DNA of 45,471 nt, from assembly GCA_015501055.1 (NCBI GenBank), contig JADNYV010000278.1:1-45471 (forward strand), written 5' to 3'. How positions within the stretch are numbered: the first letter of the stretch is position 1; each line of letters starts with the position of its first letter. The translations under genes and the position numbers were made by a program. Of this stretch, positions 1 to 12,500 are shown piece after piece. The notes beneath the pieces were generated by a model. The model made no database searches, had not been told where the DNA came from, and was given only the letters and a program-made list of their open reading frames with translations. Origin of the DNA: Mucidula mucida. Lineage: Eukaryota; Basidiomycota; Agaricomycetes; Agaricales; Physalacriaceae.

Positions 1-924
1 GAAGACCGGTTGATTCCACCGGCACCAGCTCCCCATTCACGGATCAACGAGGTTGGTAAAAGCAGCATTCGGAGCTGTGTCCGTCAAGCGGATAGACCCT
101 TCTTCTCCATCAAAGCGACAGTCCACGACGCCACACTTCGTTCACCCATATCCCAGAATCTAGCATACAGGAAAACGCGGCATGGTGTTGGGAGTTTCCT
201 CAATGACCGCTCCGTCGTTTCCGATGATTTTGGCGGTGGGGTAGACCAGGGTGCTGATGGACTTGAAGTTGCCGAGAAGGTTGATTAGGGTGTCCGCGGA
301 CGATGTCGATCATCGTAGAGCCTAATAGATTAAATGTGAGACTCGACAAAAGGTTTTAGGCCATGGTACGTACCGCCGTTTGGAGAATGGGTGATGGACA
401 ACTTTGACTCGTCGATTTTGGGTCCCCAGAATCGCACTGAGACCGATAGCCGTTGTCGATGTTATCTTGCCAATGACTTGACCTAAATTAAAAGCGATAT
501 GTAGACAACTGCTCAGGGGATATCGATGTAAAGAGAAAATTGTAGTAAGTACCTTCTTGAGGTCAGCCGAGTGTCTCTCTTGTGTTCCAACAATCGTACC
601 CAGTCCTTTCGCTTCTGCGAACTCCCTAGTCTCAACCGTACATTTCCCAGCTGGCCATTCTATAAAGAAATCTTTCCCTGCGTCGAAGCGCCTCCCGGTG
701 GTATCTACTAGAGATCGCCACGGCGACAAGGGATCATTGGCGATGTGTGTGGTAAATCCAAAGTAGGGTTTCACGAGAGAGCCGTGTTTCTTTTGGACGA
801 TACCGAGGAGGTGGTGGATACGGCTGTTAGAAGGTACTGGTAGTTTTGGAGAAGGGTAGGAGCGAGTATGACGGACGCTCACCTGGAGGTGGATGGGCCG
901 GAAGCCAATTCTGATGGGGGCCAT
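1..924 (-). pseudogene. Degenerate Gal80-like (Gfo/Idh/MocA) oxidoreductase relic
   Basis: This is a decayed second copy of the oxidoreductase at 12930-14068. Reading leftwards from an ATG at 924, the start MAPIRIGF is followed by scrambled sequence, then FIEWPAGK, a TIVGTQERHS block and KK at a splice donor. A likely intron lies at 483-552, at the same place as in the intact gene. Further left are TLVYPTAKIIGNDGAVIEE, then (after a frame change and in-frame stop) LDSGIWVNEVW, DGEEGSIRLTD and, after another stop and frame change, VNGELVPVESTG. Each block has a colinear counterpart in the intact gene. The N-terminal dinucleotide-binding region is mostly lost, and the middle has a large deletion. 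The 3' end runs off the window. Broken frames and missing blocks make it non-functional. Family membership is confident; the function of the parent gene is inferred. Confidence 0.85.
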
Positions 925-1792
925 GGTTGATGAAGGGGTCTGTTGTATTCGCTACTTATATCAGTGCGTTGAATGGCGTATTGTCATTCGACTAATGTTG
1001 TTCTTCTACAGTGGTGCATGGACGGTTAGATGCACTTCCTCGGGTTTTTGGGAAGAAGAAGAGGACATACGTTGTTTATCGGCAATGTGCATGCCCCAAA
1101 GGTTCTTTGTCATGCGTCTTTACACACTCAGTTCATTGGCAACCCAGATCCGCCGGAATAGCTGCTGGTCTGGCCATACGGGAAGACTTGGTGAGTAAGT
1201 TGTATGGGTGACAGTAGTGGCGTAGTCGGTAGTAAAAGATGGACACGACAAAGCAAGATGAGGGTTCTAAGAGACATCTGTTTCCTTCTTTCAGTTTGAG
1301 CTTTTCTTAAACACAGTTCAGATGTCCAAGGCAACCTGAAAGAAGGGGAGGACTTTTATCTGTAAGTACTAAGCATCCGAACGAGATTAAGAAAATAAAG
1401 AACAAGTTGATGCACAGAGGTGCCATATCCGTTAGGACAAGAGGCCACGAGTTAAAGACGTTGATAGGTATCAAGGAGTCGGACAAGAAACTGTGAAGCA
1501 GAAGCCCCAGTTTAGTGTCAAGCCGATTTTTGAGAACAGAGATCGTGGGGAAAAGAATGGGTCCGTAAACGATGAGAATTTGCACCTATGCAGTTGTCAG
1601 CATTTTCGATGAGGGAGGTGGCTCGACGTACAAGTTGAAAAGAGCGAGTCACGCCTTCACGGAAAATGCTTTGGTCCCGCCCGGCCTGCGCATCCGTTTC
1701 TTATCTGCGACCGCCATTTGCTGTTGAACAATCGAAATGAAGGTTGGCTCTTGGGGCTGGAAATATGCGAGGAATGACGATGGAACAGTGAC
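925..1792. other. Intergenic, no gene recognised
   Basis: Only short overlapping ORFs occur on both strands, without a recognisable domain or consistent splice structure. A minus-strand stretch at 1307-1585 reads as a hydrophobic peptide but has no start context or paralogue in the window. Probably degraded spacer between two relic genes. Confidence 0.5.
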
Positions 1793-2674
1793 ATGGACAC
1801 CGAAGCTGTTACTCTTCCACAAGAACTGATTGACAAAATAATCGACGATGTGGCAGATACCTCATCGCCTTCCCGTCTTTGGGATCTCGGTCTTTCCGCG
1901 CGCGCACCGTATATCATCTGTTCCGGCGCCTCAACATCGGGTCATTACTCAGGACAACGACCCAGTGGCATATGTCGCGCGTCATGCACCCTCCAACTTT
2001 CGGGGACGCGGTAGAACACATATTTTCATTGCTCGGGCTCTGGTTCGAGGTCCTCCTGTACCCGTCCATCTCGCTGCCCGCTTTGTGAATTTGGCGCATG
2101 GAGTGTTTCATACGATTTCGAAGGCGCTGCAGGGGCTGGAGTCGATTAGGATGGGGACGACGAAGGTTGTGGATCATGTGTGGCCGTAGGGGGATGGGTG
2201 ATGCGGTGTTGAAGAGGATTGATCTGTGTAATGTTGATGCGAGTATTGTGAATGCGATAGCGGATGGAAGTTTCTGGAGTGTATGTCTTTGATAAACTTG
2301 ACGCTTTTGATTGATGGGCATGGTTCGGCGTTGAGCTTCCCTCTGCGATGTCAGGCCCGCTTCCGCTGCTTGTATCGCTTGAGATTGACTTCGACAGTAT
2401 TGATTGGCTCTCGGATGCTTTGGAAGCGCGATATATTGGCCCGTATCTCCGGCGTCTATCGATGTTTGTGAAGTACACTACGGCTGTGCTGGCGAGTCAG
2501 ATCCTTCCCGAGGCGCTTTTGAGGTTCGACACTGTGATGTTTGCGAGCCTTGGGTATTTTGGGGAGCTTCATAGGATTGTGATTATGAGTGAGTCTGGGA
2601 ATCAGAGTGTAGGGCATTTTGTTGCGGCGCATACTCCGAATTTGAGTGGAGGGGGGTATTTATGGTGGCAGTAG
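1793..2674 (+). pseudogene. F-box/LRR-type gene relic
   Basis: The ATG at 1793 opens with an F-box-like start, TLPQELIDKIIDDVAD, closely resembling SLPQEVVDEIIDIVG of the F-box gene at 14314. Within about 90 bases the frame is lost. The continuation SFRARTVYHLFRRLNIGS sits in another frame and aligns with SLRSRTLRYLFRRLDTGT of the 14314 gene. Later blocks in further frames, such as LPLLVSLEIDFDSIDWLSDA near 2360 and YIGPYLRRLSM, match the C-terminal leucine-rich part of that family. No single set of GT-AG introns restores one frame. In life, such proteins usually recruit targets to SCF ubiquitin ligases. Its neighbour to the left is also a relic, so this corner looks like a decayed duplicate block. 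Confidence 0.7.
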
Positions 2675-3044
2675 GAACTTTAATTTTTTTGTATTAAGCA
2701 AAATGTATCACTATCTCTTGCTTCGTAGAGTATATAGACTCGATGTTGTATGAACGTACGGATACTGCGATCTGGTGTTCAAGTCTCAGAAGCCGAACTC
2801 CAGAGCTTCAAATGGCAGAAGCTCATTGAGGAGCAGAAAGTCAGCGAAGGAGAAAGAGTGCAAAGTGTGGAAACTCGGTAGATGCCAGCACTCCATTAGA
2901 CGTGGGTCAGCAAGCCTTTCTTCACGACCAGGTGACCGCGCTCGGGGGATGTAGCCAAACAGAGCCAATACATGACGTGCCCTGAATGTGATCCGTTGTG
3001 CAAGACGTCCTCGACGCCGCCGACGACGGCGACGACGAACAGCT
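2675..3044. other. Intergenic spacer upstream of the START gene
   Basis: No coding sequence is supported. The region just before 3045 is rich in CGNCGN triplets, giving a long arginine-rich minus-strand ORF (2786-3181) that overlaps the START gene start and is best read as an artefact of composition. Confidence 0.5.
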
Positions 3045-6000
3045 ATGTCGGATGGTTCTAGGTGCGCATTTTCTTTATTTCTTTGGCCCTCCATCAATGT
3101 TTTCCGGTAGCCTACGCCAATCATGGTACACGGCCTTGAATGAGGCCGAGGCGCATTTTCATGCTTTATTAACGGCGTCATCGACGAATGAGTGGAAGCG
3201 GGTATCGACTACGGGTACGGGAGAGGCGTCGACGAGTCGCAAGGGCAAAGGGCGGTTACTGTCCAGTCCAGAGCTATCGGACGTGGTGGTACATCGCAAG
3301 CAAGGCGAGGATATCTATCGCCTCATTCTAGAGGTACCTGCACCCGACGACTCGGTGACGCTGGAGCCATGGGAGACGGTGTTCTCTGCGCCAGAGCTGC
3401 GAAAAGAGTGGGATCCCGCCGTCGTCGACGCCCATCTCGTAGAGACACTCGACCATACCACGAGGATATGCAAAACGAATTTTACGCTTGGGTGGCCTGC
3501 AAAGTGCGTTGTCTGCCCTATTATTTGTGCGCTGCTGACTGGCTGCAGTCCCCGCGACGCCGTCACGATATCGCGCTCGTTCCGCGACTCGACCACGTTT
3601 ATCGACGTCTCCACTTCGGTCCCACGTTCCCCGGAAGAGCCTGTTTACTTACGACCCTCGCCTCCCTACGTGCGCTCTAATGTTACGCGTATGTCGCTTT
3701 CCATCGTTCCTAATGACCCGTCTAATTTGGCACAGTATTCGCCTGGTGTATACAGCACATTCCCCAAGGCAAACGCCTCCGCATCACCTGCTTCTGGCAG
3801 CACGACCTGCGCTCGGTATGGAATATTGGATCGTCCTTAGGTATAGTGCAGCAGCTGTCAACCATGGTCCTCGGTCTGTTCAAGACTGTCCTCAAGCGCG
3901 GCGCAAGGACACCTAAACTCATCGGATACGGCAATGGTGTCACCATCGAACGTGTACGCTTCCAGATGGACAGGGAAGCCCTTACAGTCGATTATGCCAT
4001 TATTCCAGAGGACGACGAACACGACCATCCACCCTCGTTCCCCGAATATGCCAAGGCTGTCGATGCACAGCAGCCGAGGCGAGAGCCACGTACCGTCGAA
4101 ATCGCGTTACCTGCCTCTGCGGGTTGGGACGTCCAGGTGTCACTCAAGGGCTCTTCGCCGCAAGTGGAGAAGCTCCCATGGCAGGCGCGCGCTATGAAAC
4201 GCAGCTCTTATCCCTCTGGACAACCCCACGACCAGATTCTCCTCCGCCTGTCCCATGTCCCACTTCTCGACGAACATTCGATACTCAAAATTCGGCTGAT
4301 ACTCGAGCTATCGGGTCCATCGAGTGGTCTGAGGATGAATGGTATTCCCCATGCCATTGCCGACGTCGAAGAACGAAGTCCGACCACATACACTCCGCCA
4401 ATACTCCCCGATTTCCCTAGTACAGCGAGCTTAAGTTTCAACACTTCCGCTTCGTCTGTCAAGACCGCCGCTTCTAGCATAGCCTCCAACAACGTTATTG
4501 CTCGTCCACACACAGAGCGCACACCTGCGGCGGAAAAGTCCATCTTGTCGAGGGTGAAGCGAAATTATATTTATTTTTCTTCGTTGCTTCAAGAGCCGGA
4601 GGCCAAGTGGAAGCGCAGTAAGTCATTGTCCGTCTTGGCTTACTGGGATTCTGATGAGCGTGTTTAGCTACGGAGGCTCGAGGAGTGACCATCACTCAAC
4701 TGGATTCAATTGATCCGACATTGGTGGTGTATAGGGCCGAGGCAACTTTTGTCGGCGTCGGGCTCTGGGATCTATACGGCGCGATTTCGACTCCTGGTGC
4801 CAAGAACTATTGGGATAAACAACACGAGGATGCGGTTCTCCTCGAGGACGTAAACGACTTGACGGAACTCTGGCATCTCAAGACTAAACCCGCTTGGCCT
4901 GTGAAGTAAGCTTCATCTTCCTCTTTTAGCAGCTCTTCTAACGACGTTTATTGACAGTGGACGAGACTCTGTTGTTCTGAAGACAGTCTACAAATCACCT
5001 TCCACAATACATGTTTTTGCTTTCTCGGCGGACGACCCACATCTCTTTCCTACCATACCCGCTGCTGAGCCCAATGTTATTCGAACACAAGTCGATTTGC
5101 AAGGATGGGCGATCGAGGCTCTCTCCCCCACCACTACGCAAGTAACATTACTAGAGCAATCCGATCCAAAGGGTTGGACGAACAAGACGTCTATCCCGAA
5201 CCAGATGATTGGCGCATTGGCTGGGATAGGCGAGTTTACGATCAAATGCGGTGGACCGCCCGTCATGACAAGGCTAGCTGGAGCAAAGGCTAACGAGATT
5301 AGATATGAACACGAGCGGATGAATTTCCGCGTCGAGTATGAGGTCTCGTCTGCGAGGAACGGGATTAGCGAAACCGCCGGAGATTCTGCGAACAACTCGA
5401 TGGCGAGCGCATCGATGCCCATCGTGGAATGCGAATTGAGGTGCGACGTGGATACCTGGGCAGCATCGTTGGACATTGTCATCGACCCACCGCCGCAGTC
5501 TATTTCGGCTTTGCGGAGGCACAAGTTGAGCGGTGAAGGTGGTGGGCTATGGTTGACTATCATTCATGATGCGGTCTTTGTGGACGATGAGCGACTATTG
5601 GTTATCGTGCGGCGAGGACCAGGCAAGGAGAAAGGCTTGGTTATGGTGAACGGGGCGAAGGTGCTGGTGGACGTCGAGGAACTTCCGGAGCATGAAATCA
5701 AAAGTTTGGCCAAAAGAAAGCGCGTAAAGCCAACGAGGATTCCGCTTGATCAGCCGCCGGTGGTTGGCGTGATACGGAGACGGAGGGCGGAGTGGGATTC
5801 AGGTGCGGGAGATGACGCTGCGAAGGACAAGGAGGAGGGCCCAGGTATCGCGATCTCGTCTGGTTGGGCGTCTGCGCCGAAGATATCCAGTCCGCTGGCG
5901 AGGTTTTTCACCTTTGGAGGTGACTCGTTGCCTACGCCTACTCAGTCTGCTATTACGCCTGCAGAGCTCGCCCCGTCGTCGTCCAAGTCGCCGATGCAGT

Positions 6001-8415
6001 ACGCTTTGGATGCGCTGGCATGGGTACAGGAGACACATTTATCGCTCGAGTCTGATGCGCAGGATTGGGTATCGGTGAGCGAGAAGGGTATACCAGTCAA
6101 GCGCAAGTCGTGCCCGGATATCTCGCCCTCGATACCTGTACACCAGAGCGAGAAGATTATAGAGGGCGTTTCGGCGGAGGAGCTTGCTCCGCTCATCATG
6201 GACAGGGATTGCCGACTCAAATGGGACGAGCGCTTTGATGGGGCGACACCTCTACAGTCCTTTGGTGCGGAATGCCAGACCACATTTTCTGTATCCAAGG
6301 CGCAGTTCCCGTTTCGGGATCGTGGCTTTCATCTTGCAGGGATAATGGCGAAGACGCATGTTGCACCATTACTGTCGAGACGAAGTACGGGCGATGCTAG
6401 CGAACTTGGGAGTCCATCGAGGAATGCTACTTATTATGTGCAGGCGTCATTCAGTCCGGACTCGGTTGCTGACTTCCAGTCTGCCTCATACAACCCGTAT
6501 ACACTGCCTGTGGGACGCGTTTTCGTTGATGCTTGGGTGCTGGAGACGCTGGATCCTTATACAACGGAGAACTATGCGATACCGTCCTCGCGGTGTACAC
6601 GCCTAGTGGCGGTGGATTATGCGGGGTCGATACCTACTGCGATGAACTCCATGTTCAATGCGACCTTGGCTCGGTCGCCGCTCGGACTAGAGGCGTTTGT
6701 GAAGGGAATGGTACCGATACCTATTACGAGGCTGCCGCCGCCTGGGCTGTTATTGACGGATAGGAAGGCGGACCATCCGGTGCTGGATGTACATTGGCGG
6801 TTGAGAAGGAGGGATGAGGTGCGGACTCTAGTCGCAACCAGGTACAGCCAGGACACGATGTGTTACAAGAGCACGATTTTGGTTGGGCCGACTGCGGCTG
6901 GGGAACCTACGAGGTCGCCGACGAGGAGCGTTGATCTACAGACTACCCCGAAAACTAGTCGGACGCCGATATCTAACTCGACAGAAGGATTGCCGCCTTC
7001 GATATCGGAGACACTTGCGAGTTCGTCGAACGCGAGTATCTCTGGGCTACCGCCTTCATCATCATCGGACTCCCCTCTTCTTTCACCAAATTCGACGCCA
7101 CCTATCCGACATAAATCTTCCATTGCGAGTCTTTCGGGTGACGGTACTCTACGTGGACGTTCACCTTCGGCGTTTACGTTGAAGGGTGAGCCTAGGCAGA
7201 TAACGGATCTATTGGTCGCAGAGCTGGTTGTCGACGCGAAGCTTTATCCCGAGGGATACACTGTGGTCCTTTGCTCGCGGACGCGCACAAACCCCTCGGT
7301 CATCGACCTAGCTTCGGAGTCTATTTCCGCATGCATATTACCGCTCATCTACACCATTCACACTATACCGCTGTCGCCGTTGCATTCGAGCGGGATGAAA
7401 CGGGCAGTCCGACGCGGCATTTGGTTAGGCTGACGCTGCCGACGGCGCAGTATGAGGTGTCGACTGTGCTGGATCCGTTGACGGGGGAGATGCAGAGTGC
7501 GCCGCCCAAGCCGCCGTGGCTGGTGGAGATGGAGGAGAGCGGATCTGTGGTGGATGTAGAGGTGCGCCCGGGCAAGGGTGTTAGTGTGCAGATTGGGGAG
7601 GAGGTGAAGGAGGTGGTGGTTGTTGGGGAGAAGGAGAGTCTTACGGCGTTGGGGAGGGAGGAGCTATCGGATGATAGGGTGACGCGGATGGGTGTTCTAT
7701 CGAGGTGGGTTTGGGTGGTCTTCGACTCTGAGATGGATGCTGATGGTGCTTTAGGTCTACGAACGAGATTGAGGTTATACCGTCCGAGTTGACAACGCCT
7801 GTTGGTGTCAACTTGAGTTTATTGGATCCAACGTCTCCTTTATTGCCAAAGCCGCCAGAGGAAGCGTCGGAGACCAAGGTGGAGGAGGAGAACAATGAGG
7901 TGGCGGTGGTGCATACTCCGGTAGGTGCTTTTTTTTGCAACGACAATCTTTATTCGTGTTGATGTATCGTTCAGGTTTCGGAAACTACTTTTGCGCCAGC
8001 AACGCCGCCGACTCCTGCAAGTGGATTCATGCAATTCTTCCAGTCGTATCAGAATCCGTTATCACGCTTCGGTGCTCCAGGCGTCGCGCTCCCGCCCTCA
8101 CCAGCGCAGGTGGACGCGACGAGGCCGAAACCACTGTCTCAGTTGAGGATTCCTTCGTTGGCTTCTGTGCAAGCGCGGCCGACGACGATGTACCCCATCT
8201 CCACCGTGCTGATCACAGCGCTCATCGCATTCCTACTTGGGTCGCTGATGCGGTCTCTGCTGTCCCCTGCGGATTTTATATATGTCGTTACGGATTTGAG
8301 GGAGGCTGAGGAGGCGAATTCTATTAGTGGGTGGAGGGAGATTAGGAGGTTGTTTGAGATCAAGTATGTGCTTGGGGGGTGGGATTTCCAGGTTGCTGTT
8401 GTTAGACGGCATTGA
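3045..8415 (+). CDS. Triple-START domain lipid-transfer-like membrane protein
   Basis: Proposed exons: 3045-3061, 3111-3503, 3549-3688, 3736-4617, 4668-4905, 4958-7704, 7755-7920, 7975-8415, with 45-54 bp GT-AG introns that keep frame, giving about 1674 aa. The start at 3045 (MSDGSS, then LRQSWYTALNEAEAHF) is chosen because it joins in frame across the first intron. START-like region 1 lies at about residues 25-265 (GWPANPRDAVTISRSF, ITCFWQHDLR), region 2 at about 468-690 (AKWKRTTEARGVTITQLDS) and region 3 at about 925-1200 (DWVSVSEKGIPVKRKS, FPFRDRGF). A hydrophobic segment at about 1599-1622 (STVLITALIAFLLGSLM) suggests C-terminal membrane anchoring. START domains bind sterols or phospholipids, so a role in lipid transfer is inferred. 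One frame break near 7333 (a missing base) lies inside exon 6; both sides look coding, so a sequencing error or a recent mutation is possible. Confidence 0.85.
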
Positions 8416-8865
8416 TGTTTTGGGTGGGTGGGTTGAGAGGGTTGGGTTGGTGTTATATGATATGTGTATTGGTTAAATGTAGCTTAAGAGGTTTTTTGTG
8501 TAATAGGTACTATGGTATGGTAATGTTCTCAAAGGAAAGGGTGGGATTTTGCGATACAAGGTATGATGAGAGTTGATATTTTAGGAGCTTGTGTGTTTAG
8601 ATGTGGCGTTTCATTAAGTAGGTTGGGATTGTTAATTATTTCAAGTGTCAGGTGCGATGTTCAGAGAAACCATGATTCCAAATCATTCTTTCGACCAGAC
8701 TTGGGAAAGAATACGCTGTTTTAGTCTGCTTTTTCTTGTAAGCATCACTTTGGGATCCTTGAACTGGTTTCAAGAGTGGGAATGGCGTTCTGTGAATGAT
8801 TTTGGACATTATCATTTGAAGCGGTATCTCGATGCGAGGACAATAAGTTGGAACGTCTCGGCCAC
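8416..8865. other. 3' flank of the START gene
   Basis: T- and G-rich sequence follows the stop codon at 8413-8415 and probably includes the 3' UTR. No gene is seen. A short plus-strand ORF at 8645-8881 has no recognisable features. Confidence 0.4.
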
Positions 8866-9450
8866 CCGGGTAAGTAAGTAGTTTGGTGTTCCCTTATCCT
8901 GGTATGCGGCTTCTGTTACTATTCAGACATTCATCACAGCAAGTTCAATCTCGACGCCGTGAATTTCAATTCGGCGCGCTGCTGCTGAGTCCAAGCATTC
9001 TGTTCAACGAGTGTACACGTTATGTTCGTTAGGGGTTCGCATTTCTCGCGCGGTTTAAACATGGATTATGGAGGTCAATTCTAGCAGTGACACTCCCAAA
9101 CGGGGTCTTTCGAAGGAGGGAGTGCTGAAGGTAAGTAGTGTGGCGTTCCTTTATCGTGGTACTTTCTTCCATTACTACGGGGGAAATCACTAAACAAGTT
9201 TCTCGATGGCGTTAATTCCAACTCGGCGCTCTGCTGCTCAATACAAGTATGAAACAAACATATTTGTTAATACTGTAGCTCGCATTTCTTGCGCGGTTCA
9301 AACTGAATCATGGAGGTCAATCCTAGCAGAGACACTTCTCATTGGGGTCTTTCAAAGGAGGGAGTGCTGAAGGTAGTGTGGCGTTCCCTTATGGTGGTAC
9401 TTTCTTCCATTACTACAGGGAATATCACCAAGCAAGTTTCTCGATGGCGT
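8866..9450. repeat. ~245 bp imperfect tandem repeat, three copies
   Basis: Three head-to-tail copies can be aligned by eye, starting near 8866 (partial, most diverged), 9037 and 9283. Shared landmarks are GCATTTCTCGCGCGGTT, GGGGTCTTTCGAAGGAGG, GAGTGCTGAAGGTAAGTAG, GGTACTTTCTTCCATTACTA and AAGTTTCTCGATGGCGTTAA. The last two copies are roughly 85-90% identical by eye. No ORF spans the array. It lies between the 3' ends of two convergent genes (START, plus; unknown gene, minus). Confidence 0.75.
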
Positions 9451-9526
9451 TAAACATTCTTCTCAACAAATCTAAATGTTCTTTCAGTCCATATCCTTCC
9501 GCTTCTTCTTGAAACCCGTCCGGCGG

Positions 9527-12500
9527 CTACTGTGCTGCGAGGGCGTTTCGGGATACGTGCTTGGTGTGCGGCGAAGGATGTTTGTATGTCCGCGTATATC
9601 CTCTCGTAGGCTGCTGACCCTTCAGAGCGTGCATCATGGTGCTGATGTGTTCCTCCTCATTATCCTCCTCCTCTTCGTCTGTAAACAACGACGCTTGCTC
9701 CTTTCGGATAGGCGAGGCCGGATAGGGCAGGGCGCGGTCGAAATGAATATCGTACTCCAACTCCGAGTCGTTCTCTACCTCCACCTCATCTGGATCGCTG
9801 GGTCGAATACGAAGTGTTGAAGAATTCTTTACGAAAGTGTCTGCAACACTACTTGGAGCGGCAGGTTTGGCTGGTACAAGCAAAGCAATTTTGTTGTCTG
9901 GAGTCTCCGCCTTGATCGAGAGTGGCGAGCGCACGTTACCAAGGCCGCGTGAAATTGTCTCCTTCTTCGGCTTTGCACCGTCCGCCTTGGGGTCCGGCTT
10001 TCTGAGCGGAGGAACGTTCTCGGCTCCCCGTACCTCAAGAGCAGGCTTCATCTCCAACTTGACCTCAAGCTTTGGACGCGCGCCAGCGTCGGGTGCATGA
10101 ACGGGGGCATCTAGAATAGGAACAGAAGCAAAGGGCACAGCGATAGGCGAAGGAGCGCGACGAGGGAGGTAGTCCTCAATCTTCTTCCAACGTGTACCCG
10201 CAGTATCTGGAACCCCCGCCGGAACCATCTTTGCGTTTTTCAGGTCCCGAATCCCATTCAGGACCATCTGATGGTCTAGTAAACGAAATACACTACCGAA
10301 ACCGGTGGTATTGGAAGTATGGAGTGCGTGAATGAGGCCAGCACCGAAACCAGGGAAGATAGCAAGAGGTTGCGGGACAATGTCGTGGCCCCAGATCAGT
10401 GAGCGTGCCACAGCTGGCATGTTGACTTTCGGTGGCGTATAAGCAGAAGGGACCGCGCAGGATGGTGTTAAGATCTCTGTCCAGAAGTTCTTAGGAAAAT
10501 GCGCAATATCTGACTGACGCGCAGCCGTTTCTGCCATTCGATAAAGGCACTGAATGGACCGTAAATGGATGTTTAGAATAGAGATTGAAGCTGCGTACTG
10601 CGAAGAATGCTGGAGGAGTGTCTTGAGATACTCACAACAGTTGTCGGTGTCAACGTTTCTGCGGTGCGTCTTGAGGTTGGTATGTCGTCCCCTTGTTCTG
10701 TTGACCGTGTTGTACGTCGTCGTTCCGAAAATAATCCAGTGGGCCTGATAACTTGTCAGCGAGGACGTTTTAAACAATAGATGAGCAAATACCAAAGCGA
10801 AGCATCCAATCGCGCTTACGAACCCATGATCCCATTTGCGAAAGCGACCCATATCCGCTAGCGAAATGAACTAGATTTAAGAATTAACAATGGACAGCAA
10901 GAATGAAGGGAATGGCGTACAGTAGAAAAATGGTGATTATTGTCAAATTTTACTTTGCGGAAGCCATCGCGCATTGTCTTTCCTTCAACCAACAGCCCAT
11001 GGGACTCGTTGCGAAGTCCAGCAGTAGGGTCAAAGAGAGAGGAGTACGTGTTGTTATCGGCTGGCCCGATCTTGCTATACACGCCGGCGTTCGTCACGAA
11101 AGGGTTGCCGCAAGCGATGTGGGCCTGTACAGCGTCCATACACTCCATATTGTTACCTACATGACCAATAAGTTACATCACACGAATCGGGAACAAGAAA
11201 ATCACCGGCTGATAGCGCATATGGACGACACCCGAGAGAATCTTAACCCAACCTAGTGCTGAGGTCTGCCGTAGAACCGCGGCCAATTCGTTGGATCCCG
11301 GTTTCGCAGGACACGGCACCAAATCCGTGAGTAGCTTTGCTAGAGGCAACCATACATCCAGGTTACGAATCAGATCCACCATCATGTTGCGCAGCTCTCG
11401 CAGCTCCGAACCGACAGAAGGCTTATCGTCGGGAGAGCATTCCAAAGCACGGTTTAGTGTATCCCACAGCGTAGAGTAAGGCATTGCAGCATCCCAATCG
11501 GAAGATACAGGACTGTCTGCAAGTCTACGCGCCTTCTCGACGACTGCGTTCATTACAAACATCATCGTACTGTTAGGGTTGCTGATGCGAGCGAGATCAT
11601 GCCCAAGATTGTCTAGAAGAGCGATTTCGGTCAAGAACCGGTCTGTAATAACGGTGCTCAGTTCTGGCCAAGGGTAAGTGCGCGTCTTGAGAAAAAAATG
11701 AGGAAAGCACCATTGGGAAAGAGGTACATGGGGAAGTATCGGAAGGCCTTAGCAGAAGCATGCTTTCCAGCGATACTCAACATCGAACCTGCCGACCCCG
11801 TTGCGGTAATGAGGTGGCCGCCCATTAGAACATCAACAACCAGACCATTGGCATCCTCGACCGTGATAAGGGGCTCCTCGGAGTCATATTCCCGAGGCAG
11901 CTTGTCCTTACCAGTCCGCACGATGCCGATAGCCCAGTTCCACGAGAGATCGCCACGCCAATTGGCGCCGTCGTTCGCAGCAAAGTAATCGGCAAGACGG
12001 GTAGTTCTGGCGTCGAGTACGGTGCCAGAGCTGTAGCGCTGCATGGAACAAGCGGTAATGGGGACCAGAACAGCGTGGGAGCAAGGGTACATGAGGAGGG
12101 GATTGACAGTGAAATTTCGCAAAAAGTCAAGTGGAAGATTAGTCTTTGCCTTATCAACGGCCTCAAGAGTATCCTGATGAGTGATTATTGAGAAGGGCGC
12201 AGGGAGGATAGGCATAGTGCAGTGCAAAAACAATAGGTGATAGGCGAGGAAAAAGAAAAATGGTTACCTGACTAAGCAGGGCCGGTTTACCTCTTGCCTT
12301 GATGCACAGCGATGACAGCTCTCTTCCTGAAAAGTTGTCATTGAGATGTTAATATTTACCGCCGATGTGTATAGGCCTCTAGACAGGCTTTGCGGGACTT
12401 ATCCAGCGCAACTGCCGCACCTCTGTTTTCGGGCAGTCTCTGTTCAACTCAATGAGGATATTCAATGTGTTCTTCAAGGCGAACACGACGGTATTGGAAC

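Noticed and set aside
2786..3181. Arginine-rich minus-strand ORF
   Set aside because: Composition artefact of CGN repeats; it overlaps the START gene start, which splices well.
5942..6298. 118 aa minus-strand ORF and other ORFs opposite the START gene
   Set aside because: They lie inside a conserved coding exon and have no domain or splice support.
9527..10852. Whole 441 aa ORF taken as a complete gene from 10852
   Set aside because: The upstream minus-strand exons join it in frame through GT-AG introns, so its ATG is internal.
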